Positions 25,206 through 37,034 of a DNA stretch of 64,000 nt are shown one piece after another. Within the stretch, counting starts at the first letter, position 1; each line of letters opens with the position of its first letter. The DNA comes from Apostichopus parvimensis (lineage: Eukaryota > Echinodermata > Holothuroidea > Aspidochirotida > Stichopodidae), in NCBI GenBank assembly GCA_000934455.1, contig KN883679.1, forward strand, positions 17,752-81,751, given 5' to 3'. The notes below the pieces were generated by a model, which worked only from the letters and a program-made list of their open reading frames with translations, had not been told where the DNA came from and ran no database searches. The position numbers were made by a program, and so were the translations under genes.

Positions 25206-25548
25206 AGCAGGCGCGTAGCCAGGAATTTGCCAAGGGGGGGGCGAAAATGTAGAAAAATTTTCAGAGCCGTAGATATGGCATTGCATACTATCTAAGCGTA
25301 GCGCCACCATGGTTGGCGCGAAGCGTACAAGAAAATTTTGGCTGAAAATGCCTCCCAGATCGCTGGAAATGGCACTTCCCAGGCCTTGTAAGTTGCATCT
25401 TAGCATTTTCTCTTTTGAAATTACTAGCGATATCATAAAAACATTAAAAAAAATTTTTTTTTAAATTTAAAATTTTTTTTTTTTTTTTTTAAATATGCTC
25501 AAGGGGGGGGCGGCTGCCCCCTTCGCCCCCCCCTTGGCTACGCGCCTG
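25206..25548. mobile_element. hAT-like MITE with GGAGGCT flanks
   Basis: Left end from 25208 reads CAGGCGCGTAGCCAGG and continues to CCAAGGGGGGGGCG; right end is the inverted counterpart CCCCCCCCTTGGCTACGCGC followed by CTG at 25548. The inverted ends match over about 15 bp plus the G/C run, with a short insertion on the left. The direct repeat GGAGGCT at 25198-25204 and 25549-25555 fits a slightly eroded 8-bp hAT target duplication. The interior holds a long A/T stretch (about 25441-25490) and no coding frame. It is a non-autonomous DNA transposon of a type widespread in marine invertebrates. Confidence 0.8.
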
Positions 25549-25584
25549 GGAGGCTGAACTAAGTGTTAACTAACTTCATCTTTG

Positions 25585-25645
25585 AAATGCATGCATGCAT
25601 CTATCTATATCTTTATATATATCTCTCTCTATATATATATGCATT
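25585..25645. repeat. Mixed ATGC / ATCT / AT microsatellite
   Basis: ATGC tetramers, then ATCT units, CT dimers and AT dimers follow one another. Simple sequence only. Confidence 0.85.
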
Positions 25646-26385
25646 AAAATACAACTTTGTTTGAATTAGGTTATTCTGCTGCTTGAGCACACAGATTCAT
25701 TTTAAAACTTCTTGTTCTATAATTTGATGGCAATGAAATCTTACACAGTACGTTAGAATATTAAAGACCTTGCGAGCGATGCTGCCATCGTTTCTTGCGG
25801 ATTTCTTTTCTTCAACCGTCATCAATTAATACCTGCCATTAAGCTAGATCGTGTTTAAATCGGCTGTACTAAAGTGCTGTGAATCTTTACTTACTTGTGT
25901 TATTTGTTTTTAAAAGCCGTCTGTTTCTATGTAAATGACAGCAGTAAGATCAATCCTATGTACAAGCAATTTATGGGTATTTATTCCCATCCCATTAACA
26001 TCTTCAAAATCTTCAACAGAATTAACAGAATGTTTTTGGCAAGGTATGATAAGAAGTATATTTCATATCATAACTTTGTGCTTAAAACAACCGGTGTGCT
26101 TCTGTAACTGAAGACCATGCACCGTGTGGACTTCACTCCTCACAAGAATCAGTACTTCATACGATTCACTAATTCAGCTAACTGCATCATTTACATTACA
26201 ACGCTATGAGTGAGCCAGTGTCCATTCAGGTGCCCCAGATCTCCAGGGAAAGTCCTTAGTTTTCATGTATCATATTCCTAGCCAGGTTAATAGTATCCCT
26301 GGATCTTATCTTCTGTTAAAGGATCATTACACAAACCATTCCAGGGAACTAGATTACAAAATTTTGTCAAACTAAAGTGGCAATT

Positions 26386-26462
26386 GACAAATTGATTGTA
26401 CCAGGGACAAATTGATTATACCTGAACAAATTGATTATACCTGGACAAATTGGTTGTACCTG
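26386..26462. repeat. About 19-bp minisatellite, four copies
   Basis: Units of the form GACAAATTGATTATACCTG start at 26386, 26406, 26424 and 26444. It sits shortly upstream of the LINE 3' end but I see no sign that it is part of the LINE. Confidence 0.85.
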
Positions 26463-26524
26463 GAAGAAACATTACAGAAACTTGGGCAAAATTAGACAAT
26501 CATTCTTAAAACATGATTCCATGC

Positions 26525-26812
26525 TCAAAGCGTAAAACTTGTGATAAATCTTTTCAAGTTATTGGTCCCCGTCTCTGGAACCAGCTGCCTGTGGGTATAT
26601 GAGTGGCGGTTTCCATCTTGGTCTTCAAAGGTCTCATGAAAACATATTTATTTACTGCGGAGTAATGTTTGTATTTTTCTTTTTGTTTAGGCTTGGTGTT
26701 TGTTTTTTATTGTGTAGTTTATATTTGTTTCTGTAAAGCGCTGGAATCTTTTGTAGAGGGCTCTATCAAATACCTAGTAATAATAAATAATAATAATAAT
26801 AAACATAGCAAT
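26525..26812 (+). mobile_element. CR1/L2-type LINE, 5'-truncated 3' end
   Basis: The translation from 26552 reads SFQVIGPRLWNQLPVGI, an in-frame TGA at 26600-26602, then VAVSILVFKGLMKTYLFTAE and a stop at 26663-26665. The pattern F-GPRLWN-LP ... FK-LKTYLF is the usual C-terminus of ORF2 in CR1/L2-clade non-LTR retrotransposons. It is followed by the family-type 3' UTR with TGTAAAGCGCTGGAATCTTT, GAGGGCTCTATCAAATACC and a TAA-triplet tail (26776-26812). Only the last few hundred bases were inserted; the internal stop shows it is inactive. Confidence 0.88.
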
Positions 26813-29800
26813 AAGATGCTAATATGACCTCAAAATTTCCCCTATATCACTTAAAGCATATCGTGTAGAGGCTAACCCTTGATGTCAACCTCAGGGGTCA
26901 ACAACATTATCATGTGCCCCCAGATTTCCTGAAATATGATGGTCACCTTCACAGCTACTAATTCTTATTTCTCACTCACGTAATGCCGCAGTGGGTAGCC
27001 AAAGGAGTTATTTGACAAGTCAGCTAGAAGGAACTATAAAGCAGTGCCCCAGAATGTTAATGAATAACGCCGGCACTGGAAGTATTCTGCCACTAACTGA
27101 AAATGATTATATAACTTTACAGGCAATTCCTAAATATATATCTCTCTTTTCTCTAGATTAATAGATTTGATTAGCAACTACTTGACAACTCTCTTACATT
27201 TTGCCAAATTTACATGTGAGACACGCTTGTCATATTTCTGATTAACAGATTAAGGCTTAAACAAATGCTTAACTCAATAAACAATTACAACTTTATCTTT
27301 AGATTTAACATAAACTTCATTGTCCACAAACCATCTGTCTTACATAACCTATAGAATATCTTCGTTATAAAGGGTCTGACAAAGGAAAATGAAACATCAA
27401 CATTATCTCATTGTTTGATCATAAAACTATTAAATCCAAGTGAAGGTACCCCCTTTAAGTAACAGCCATCAACCATTTATAAGAGCTGTCATTGGATCAG
27501 GCATGCAACAGCTGTTAGAGATAGTGGCTTATAGCAGAGAACAAACATACAGCAACTACGATATAGCATACCATAGATGAAGCCTTGTTTGCTTTGACCA
27601 TTATCATCGGACCAAATATATCAGATTGTCCAAAGGGGAAATCTCTTACAAATTTGTAACAGATGTCCATTTGATATTACTTAACGACTTTGCTTTACAG
27701 AGGTTTTGCAAATTTAATTAATTGGAAATTAAGGCAACTTGAATAAGATAATGCATGGAAGTACCGTAGTATATTGTTTATTTGTATAGGGGCCGGCAAT
27801 TAGAAATGAAAAATTTGACTTTCACATTGTGGCTATTTTCTTCAATGAGAATCAACTTCCTAATCCTGCTGTACCTAATACTGATCCGTGGTAACTCAAT
27901 AACAGAACATGAAATGAACCCACACCACCTACGGTAAATTGTTGTAGTGCCTTGTAGGTTTGCATGACGCTTGTTCTCCACACTCATATATCCCCATTGG
28001 AACTTTTAAATATTTTATCAACATTGGATATGAAATTACTGATTCGTACCTAGTATAAACTGCTACAAAATTGACCATCTCAGTATTTGGTACATGTTAC
28101 TCTTCACTTTTAAATCCCTGCCTTTATATGATTTATGGAAAAATCATCACATCTGACCCCGGGTATTGTTTCATTTTGGGAAGCGCATAGACTACGCTAC
28201 AGAATCATACGTGATTCGGGTTGTTTGTTCCACTGCAATGAACGAATCTCGCCGTCTGGATAAATTTCCAATAATGTTAGGCATCGACATGGCTTGACTA
28301 ATCTAGTGTCTTTGATCTAGTGTAAAAGGCCATGCCCAAGCATCGTTACAAGAGACAAATTAAAATGCTGACTAAATGTCACAGTTTAATTAAACACGGC
28401 TGACTATGATGTCAATCAAGTTATTCTCAAATGACAAATGGCATATTGTTTACAATTGTCTTCAGAGGATTACAAATTACCCACCCATCACTATCAGCAT
28501 TGCCTAATTACTATGAGTCCATGTAGCCTAGTAGTACATATGAGTATATATATTGAGGCTCCATTCGTGGCCTGGCCCCCAAAACAATGAGTTTTTAAAA
28601 CCAGCTGTTATATGCTAAGTTCACTCTACTCATGTTACTTAGCAACTATTAACATGGCAGCTGTCTCTATCAAACACCATTGGTGATAACTATAAAAGTA
28701 CACATGACATTGCCACACAGATGATTGTGCAACAGTTCCTGCATGTGGACTACATAGCAACCATCAAAAAGTTATTTAATTTGATATAAACCATAATTAC
28801 TTTGAAAGTTTTAATATTTATAGCAAAATTCAAACCTCTACTAAAGATGGAAACTGTCTACATGTTATGTTAACCAATATTTCCTATTGGATACTGATTG
28901 ATAAATTCATAAAAGTTATCTATCATAATTTACAACAGTAGAAATGCAGGTGACAAATTTTAAATTGACTCATAAAATTATTATACTTATATATGATAAT
29001 ATTACTGTACATCGAAGCATTTTATTGGTTTGAAGAAAAAAAAAAAAAAATCAACGATATATACATAGCTTTGAGAGAATCTTGCCCTAAAAGTTAATTG
29101 TTCTGGTGAGACAAGCTGAACACTTTGTGGTTTATTCCTTACCATCAGGCATACGTCTTTTTGTTTCACACTGCAATATCCTTTCAAACTGAATTAATTT
29201 ATATATTTCATGCACTGACACCTTTGCCATACTGGTTAAATTTTATTTTCACATGCAAGAACAAACAACCAAAAATTTAATAAAACAACAATAATTTGAC
29301 AAGAACAATGGAAGAAGTAGAGTGATTATACAAAATGCTATTTTTATTTTTTTAAATATTATTTTCATCTTTAATGAGGGTATAGTCCTGCTCAGTGCAG
29401 AAGCACTGCTTTCCAGAGGAGCCCTCAATAATAAATACATATACAATATTATGCAGTAGAAAATTGGTAAACATCCAAAAGCACAAAAAGGACGGCAAAA
29501 AGATAGACAAACAAATATCAGACATCTAAACAAAATATATAAGTTTTCATATAGTGAGGCCTATGCTGAAATCATGTCTAGACAACCAGACCAAGTGATA
29601 TATATATAGTGGCAAGATAAACTCCCATCCGTGGATACTGAAAAAAATATAACAAAGTATGAAAATACTGTAGGTCTGCAAATAATATCTTAAAAGGTAT
29701 AACAAATTATCCCCCCCCCCCCTCTTCAAGTTCACAGTCTTTTACACCAAGTTGGCGACAGAGGCAAAATCCTGGTAACTCATGTTCAAAGGTTGAACAA

Positions 29801-30270
29801 ACATTTCAGCGCAAATCAGAAAGCATTTTCCCTCTCTTAGACATCTTACTGTCTCACTGCAGAACCAAATCAACCTTTTTGGGGGCCCTGGGACAGAGAT
29901 AAATTTTGGGGCCCTCAAATGACTGTAAAGGTAAGCCAAGGCAGCCTGTGCTTTGCATGTGTTTACACTATAGTCCAGGAGCACAGTATAATGTATATAG
30001 TGCATCCTCAGTATTAAATGGTCTATCAAAAACAAGTAATTCAATCAATAGCTAAAATATCTTTCAATGTATAATCTGCTACACCTTGTCATTAGGAAAA
30101 TAAACTGATGAGGCAACAAAAAAATATGTTAAACATATATAAAATATGTTAATGATATCTGGTGAAGTTATATTCCTTTCCTGTTTTTTTTTAATTATCT
30201 TTTTTTTAATAAGTATAATAGTTGTTACTTCTTAGAGTATTACCTCCAAATTTTGAAAGCCTCTACATTA

Positions 30271-30288
30271 GGGGGGGGGGGGGGGGGG
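30271..30288. repeat. Poly-G run of 18
   Basis: Uninterrupted run of 18 G, the longest homopolymer G run noticed. Other G or C runs of eight or more occur near 191, 4772, 5063, 42950, 47336, 49128 and 58113. Confidence 0.95.
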
Positions 30289-32591
30289 AATTGGGTGATG
30301 GCACATTTAGCCCAATGGTAAACTTCTTCCCTGTCTATAACAATTCCTCGGTTACCGGGAATGATATGGAAGATCAGGCAGTACCCCTCCAGGAAAAGAA
30401 CTCTTTAAAACCTTGCAAATGTTAGCATCCTAAAGTTAGAGGCTATAAGCTATACTGATGACTTTGATACCCAAACCTGAACGATCGTGCATTAGTTACC
30501 TAACCAAATGCCTCTACCCTTACCAGACTTAATGGAACATTCATACAGGGAGACCTGAAATGTAGTTTACAAAGGAAGCAGAGTTTACATTATGTGCACT
30601 GCACAATTTGAGATCTGAACATAGTGAATATAGTCATTAGACTATTCGTTTTGAAAGGACAATGTGAATCCATGGCCTCTAAATTGCAGGACGCTGAAAA
30701 TTGCCAAAGTATTTTCCAGGCACTTTGTCAGAGGCGCTTCTTTTCTAGACTTAAAGGAGAAGCAAAACTCAGCCACCAAAATTGACATTATTTGACAGAG
30801 ATGCTGAATGTGATGAAAATCTACCTCCACTGTACCCACCATCCCATTCCCCCAATCCACTCTAAATACATAAACAAATTAAAAACAAAAACACAAAGAA
30901 ATCTCTTGTTTATTTCAGAGGTAGCATGGTAACGGATGGGGTTGCCATTTTGTGTGGTATTGGAAGTGTCACTATCATGAAGAAATCTGTTTGACTTTCA
31001 CTGACTTAACTAATTCCTCTTCACAGTTTCACCATGAGCAATCAATGTTATTGAAAACAACATAAGTATTTAGCCAGTTTCATCTAAGCCATGTATATCT
31101 CCAAAGTGGATTAATATTTTTATTCTCTAATATATCTATCTTGCAAGGGGAACTGTTCAGCTCTAATTTGACATAAGATGTGAATGGTTCACTTTGTTCC
31201 TACTTTAAAGTACGATCAAGTCAATTTCAAAGGAGCCTCAGCTCTGAGCTTTATAGAGCACGCTGATATCTGACAGACAGCCATCAAATTAAGTCACATC
31301 TGTTCTCCATATACACATATTGGTATTACACAATCGTCTTTTTTCCTTCCTGGTTTCCCGGGAAAGTTGTGGCATTGCATTTTCAAGAGCGATGAACAAT
31401 TATCGGAATGGAGAGCACAGCCTATACCTTTGTTCAGTTCGTTATTTCATTTTTCAGTTACATGTGAAAACGTTACCATGGCTCCCAGGCAGATGAGCAT
31501 GAGTACAAATTCTCTCAGACAGTTACATGAGTACATGGCTGTAGGCTATTATGTGTGTGATACAGACTTTTTACTACAAGTCTGTAACCATAGGCAACGT
31601 CAAATTGACTGAAACAAAACAAGAATCATATATTTTCCTCTTTTCAATGGCTTCATATTCTTTCCACAATTTTTTTTCATGTTTTACCTTTTCGTTATTT
31701 TATTCGAAATCAGGTTTTTATGAAGTTCATATAACAAATTTCAAGGACATAGAGCACAAGCTGAAAGTCTACAAAAAATAGAAAAGGATATATATTTCAA
31801 AATTAACATGAAGTAACATTGTTTGGATAAAAAGTGAGAGTATTATAACTGATATCCTAGCCAAATATTACATCATTGGTACTCAGAACCAAAAGAAGAC
31901 TGATCTATTTGTAAAGAATAATATATGGCTAACTATTCATATTTCTTTCAACAAGTTCTAAACAAATGGCTAGCTGATAAAGGCTGACCATATCAGCACT
32001 GCCACTAGATATATGCTAGAAAGTCATGCAAATTGAAAACTTCAACAAGTATTATAAAGTAAAAGTCTCATTATGAATATAACATTGTGCTCCAAAGTCA
32101 GGTTTGGTAGCTTTTGCTAACTGTCAAGGATATGATATATTTAATGATGATGTGGATGGAACGGTCCAAAAACAGAATATACTGTCGTTGGAAAATCAGA
32201 AAAAAAAATAGCTTTGAATAGTTTACCTAACCAGCAACTCTGTTTCCTCCAATTGTGTATATTATTGACATCATTACATCGAGAATAATCAATAGAAATT
32301 TCGTCACAGTGAACTGATTTATTTCCAAAGATGAACGAAATCGGTTGCCTGATTGCTGCTAGGTTGTTACATCCAATAACCTTGACAACAAACGTCTCTT
32401 TCCACTTGATAAATATTTCAGATTTCACAATACAAAAAAAAGCCCATAACAATGTAGTTCATCAGCATGACTATATAAACAGCTGTGAAACTAGGATTTA
32501 ACAAGTGCTCAACGAGCACTATGAATCCTTGCCTAGTGGAATATTCAAGTCTTGTATGTCATCACCCAATATCATAATATTTATGCCCACA

Positions 32592-32990
32592 TGTACCAGC
32601 TATTAACCAATCACTGTATTCAACGTTTGGTTATAATCTGATTTAAAGTTGCGGAGTTACTGCAATTTTAAAATTTTGGCCCCTCCCCAAAAACTTGGGC
32701 CTAACAAAATTTTGCACCTAAATGTTCCCAAAAGTATTTGGCCCAAACAAGGTGGCTAAAAAATATATTTGTCCCTGAAAAATTGAACCTCCAAAAATGT
32801 GGGCCCAGATGATCCCAAAATGGGCCCGAATGATATTTTGGCCCAGATGGTCCCCAAAACAATTAGACCTTCATATACCAGCTACTAACCAACAACTGTA
32901 CACCAAGTTTGGCTACAATCCCACTAAAGGTTGCAGAGTTATTGCAATGTAAACCTTTTTACGTTTGATCCCCATAACCTCATTAATATT
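32592..32990. repeat. Duplicated dispersed-repeat segment with GGGCCC-rich middle
   Basis: Two related segments, about 32592-32690 and 32874-32980, share TACCAGCTA(T/C)TAACCAA, ACCAAGTTTGG-like and GTTGC(G/A)GAGTTA(C/T)TGCAAT in the same order. Between them is a stretch with repeated short units such as TGGGCCCAGATGATCCC and TTGGCCCAGATGGTCCCC. It looks like part of a dispersed family with internal tandem structure; no coding capacity and no superfamily assigned. Confidence 0.6.
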
Positions 32991-34081
32991 CATAAGGTCA
33001 GTGCCTAAAATGAAAGGGCATAGCTGCTCAGTAAGTATGACCACTATCCATTACTCCTTTGTTGAGTTTTCACAGTCCCACATAAGTGTCACAAAAGCAG
33101 ATGCACAAACACACACAATTGCCAACTCCTCACTGCATAAGTTCCTTTGCTTCCAGCAAAGAGCCAAAAAGGAGGGGAAGTAATTGCCCTGGGGTCGCCA
33201 ATAGCTGATTACCATGTGGGGGAGCGGGGGTCTGAACAAGGCATATTTAATCTTTAAATTAGGTCTGTTATTACGTTTACATGCGTGGTTGTTCTAATGA
33301 TTTTTTGTGTGGGGTTGATAAAAGGAAGTGTACTTCGGAAGGTCTGTCGGAGGTGGTGGGGGCGGGGTGGGGGGGACAGTCAGAGAAACAAAACAGGAAA
33401 CATGTAGAATCTCCAAAGGTTTGTAACAGTTCTAAAACACTGATTAAAATGTGGCGACCACAAACTAATCATTCCAAATATGGAGTCAATAAAGGGTAAA
33501 AAAATAGCAACTTCTAAGAATCCAAAGATAGAAAATGCCACAGTAAATAGATGGCATAATTTCACGGTCTGCTATGCAGTGACGATATATGTATCGCAAA
33601 GCAAATGTCAAACTTTTTGAAAGTCGGTTAGCTTGATGACTGATATGGTGCTGTTATCTTCTTATAATGATAACCAGCAGACCTGGATGGAAAAGGTCAC
33701 GAGGGTCACGTTCTAATTAATACCGAATCGAAAAAGCAAAAGATCGTACGATCATATGGATAGCCTATCAGCCTTATAAAATATGTCAGATGTTCAATGC
33801 TTTGATTCGATCTCTCTTAGCTGTGCCGGAACTTTCCACGCTTAACTTGTTCTGCCGTGTAGCTAGTGAACTTTTCTCTCTCTAATCTTTGTGGAATGAA
33901 ATGAAAACAAAACAGTTGTTTTTATGCATTTCAACAGTACCGCTCTTACTTAGTTTGGATCTGCCTTTGATGATTGAAATAAAACAGCATGAATAACATA
34001 ATAATCTAATTATTATGATTAATACAAATATTATTACTATATTTATTATTATAATACAAAATTACCATTAAACCCACCTGT

Positions 34082-34575
34082 TTCATTTGTTTTGAATGAG
34101 TAACATAGAACAGATGTGTGATATTAATCGTGTCTTTAGTAAAACTATTATTTACTTGTTTCATCTGTTTAAGACGAATAAAAAAAATAACAACAGTGTT
34201 CACTTAGTCTGCAGTTTAACTACTGCTCACTTGTTCACATTTTTTGGGTACATATTATTACATAAAAAGGTAGGAAAGAATACAACAAAACCCAACAGTG
34301 TCAACTTAGTCTGCAGTTAAACAATTGCTCACTTTTATCATCTGTTTTGGATGAATAAAATATAAATACAGTATTAACTAATAGTCTGCAGTAAAGTATG
34401 TCCTTCTTGTACATCTGTTTTGTATCAAACAAATAAAAAAAAAAAAAAAACCAGCAGTGTTAGCCTATACTCTGCAGTTAAGCTATTTCTCACTTTTATC
34501 AAGTTAAGCTATTGCTCACATAATCGTTTCATCTGTTTTGGATGAATAAAACAAAACAGCACTGTTAAGCTAATT
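34082..34575. repeat. Diverged tandem repeat, unit about 80-130 bp
   Basis: Four to five units share the order CAGTGTTAACTTAGTCTGCAG, TTAAGCTATTGCTCACTT, TTTCATCTGTTTTGGATGAA, TAAAA-rich spacer. CAGTGTT-like starts are at about 34193, 34297, 34370 and 34456, and TCTGCAG is present in each. Units differ by substitutions and indels, and one carries a partial internal duplication (AAGTTAAGCTATTGCTCAC). Confidence 0.75.
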
Positions 34576-35198
34576 AATCTCTTGCTGCCTGGTCTGTTTA
34601 TGAAGACTTATCACTACAAAACAGCCTTTAATGTATGCTGAAGTGAGAAAAGGTCTTACCAAACTCACACATAAATTTGTACTAACAAAACCACTGTTGT
34701 AATGTAAAATTAAGCATGATGTCATACTGTCATATAACCTGACTTTTCAATATATATAAAGCTCAAACTTTGCACCAGCCATTTCTCAATTAACTTGAAT
34801 AAGGGGGAGGAGTGGGGGAGGGGGTGAAGTAAAGGATGATATTAGGGAGCATTCCTAATTAATCATTCTTGTAAGCATGATATGGAGATCAGTCATCTCT
34901 CTTGTCTGAAGATAACAAACATTATATGCAGTTTATACATATGCATGCATACTAACTTTTACTTACAGAATTTAGTGGTGATGGATAGAGATTTTAGGTT
35001 GGGGAGGAGATGGAGGAGGGGCACAGGAAGGTGTAATTTGCTCCATCTGAGGAAGGGGGGAGGATTATGAGTTTTGCATTTGATACAGATATTATTCTAA
35101 GTTGCAAATACATACATGTACATTACATAAGCGAGCCTTGTCAATTCTTCTACATGTTTGTGGGCTGAGGAGGAAGTATATTTGGACAAGGTGGATAA

Positions 35199-35245
35199 AG
35201 GGAGGGAGGGAGGGGGATGAGAGGGAAGGGGGAGGGGAGGAGGTT
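35199..35245. repeat. Polypurine GGGA-rich tract
   Basis: Mostly AGGG units on the plus strand, all purine apart from one T. Potential triplex or quadruplex former by composition only. Confidence 0.8.
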
Positions 35246-36989
35246 AAGACTAATTCTTTTCAACCATTTACAGTAAATGACAAAAGCTCCATTTTACATC
35301 ACCTCACTGCAAAACATATTTGTAACATACAGACAAATCCACAACCTAGTCACGGTACATCTTTTAATATCTGATCTGTGTCATACATGTGATTTGCCCA
35401 CAATGCACCAGCAGTGCAGACCAAGCTATCTTTATCTGTCTGTAATTTGATAGTTGGCAATGTAAAGAGTGTGAGAAACATTTCTCTTTTTTTTTGTGAA
35501 AGTGGAAGGCTCAAATTTCACTATGTGGGTGGAATTGCAAATGAAGCCACAAGCTCTTGACCTGTTAGCTCTATACAGTATATACCTATACACCTGGGAA
35601 TAATTTAAAAGACTTTTAACCAAGTATGTATTATCGGCTGTTCTTAACGTATGCTAAAAAGAAACTAAATATAAACAGTTACGGTAAATTTGTCACTCTA
35701 TGTTGTCTGACGCTGCAAAAGAAAAGCTTTTTATTTGGAGTCTTCTGCCTTTTACTTGCACATCACACATACTTGTTGATACAAAACTTTATACTGAAAA
35801 GAAAACAAAATTTAGAATTGCCAAACATTGAGTATGAAATTTGAGCCAATGTATACGAGCAACCAATTAGGACATTTCATGAAACTTTCATGGACTCGTA
35901 GTCACACTAAGTCGAAGAACATCTCTTGGAATATATATCATGTTTAATATGTGAGAAACAGTGTAATGTATATAATGAAACAACCACCTTAGTGCATGAG
36001 GAAACAATAATTGGAGCAATATATTCACTGAATCTTTGGAAGCAAGGTTAACCAAGCATTTAGTCAACATTTGCTTCCCCTCCCCGCCCCCTCCATCTTC
36101 CCCCGCCACCCGCCTTGTCAAAGACTGACAAACAAAAAAACAAGTTCACACATTTCCACATTTAATTACCGCACCTAAAAGTTGAACTACATTTCTAATA
36201 AAATGTGCATGCTACAGTTAACAGAGACAGTTTATCACTTGTTTAAAAGGAATGGCTCTCGGCAATAGAAGGAAATGCAGTTTTATTTAGTTTTATGTAC
36301 GGTCCAGTGAAAATATTTTGCAAAACATCATGACAGCGAATGACAACAAACTTTCCAAACTCCTTAAATTTTAGTATATTTTGCAAATTATGACTGATGG
36401 CATATGAAAATGCCTCATGAAATAATTTGGGTGTCTACAACTTATTTTGTATTATGACACGAAACTTTGTCTTTTTCACGTTTTTGTGTTTACATACCTA
36501 ACACTATCCTATCATTGTTAGTGTATGGCACAGTGAAGTCTAACCAACTGGGCAGTTCCATGCTTTGTCGGCAAAAAAGGTTTTACCAAAATGTTGTGGA
36601 TTTGATTTTCTGCATAAAAGGTGTCTTGTGTTGTTACTTTATGGATTTTCATATTACAAACTCGGAATAAAGTGGTTAAAACCTGTTCAAATTTGTAGTA
36701 TATATTTAGGGCTCTTATATTTTAAGTTCAGATAGGCACTTTCACATGTTTATTGTTAGTCCTCCGTACAAATTCAATGGAATTTTACAGTGTGATTTCC
36801 CTCGCATACAGTAAACACATTGAAGAAGTCCCACTGACTTAATTTGTGAAAGTAAAAAGATCGTCAAAGAGCAAGGTTAATTCTTGCCAATGACCAATCA
36901 AAATCTCCCAAAGATTGTTGGGTTACTCTATAGTATAACTAAGTGTACTACTCGGAATGTACAGCACTGAAAGATGGCCCCGTCGGGCA

Positions 36990-37034
36990 CTGACGGCATA
37001 ACAAAAAGGGCACCATGGCAACCCCTGCCGTCAG
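36990..37034. other. Inverted repeat in a GC-richer island
   Basis: CTGACGGCA at 36990-36998 is exactly complementary to TGCCGTCAG at 37026-37034, giving a 9-bp stem and 27-base loop that contains CACCATGGCAACC. The surrounding 36970-37120 is richer in GC than the intron around it. It may be a degraded element end or a regulatory site. Confidence 0.4.

Noticed and set aside
26386-26462. LINE-internal repeat
   Set aside because: The minisatellite ends before the recognisable ORF2 tail and its unit has no coding continuity with it.
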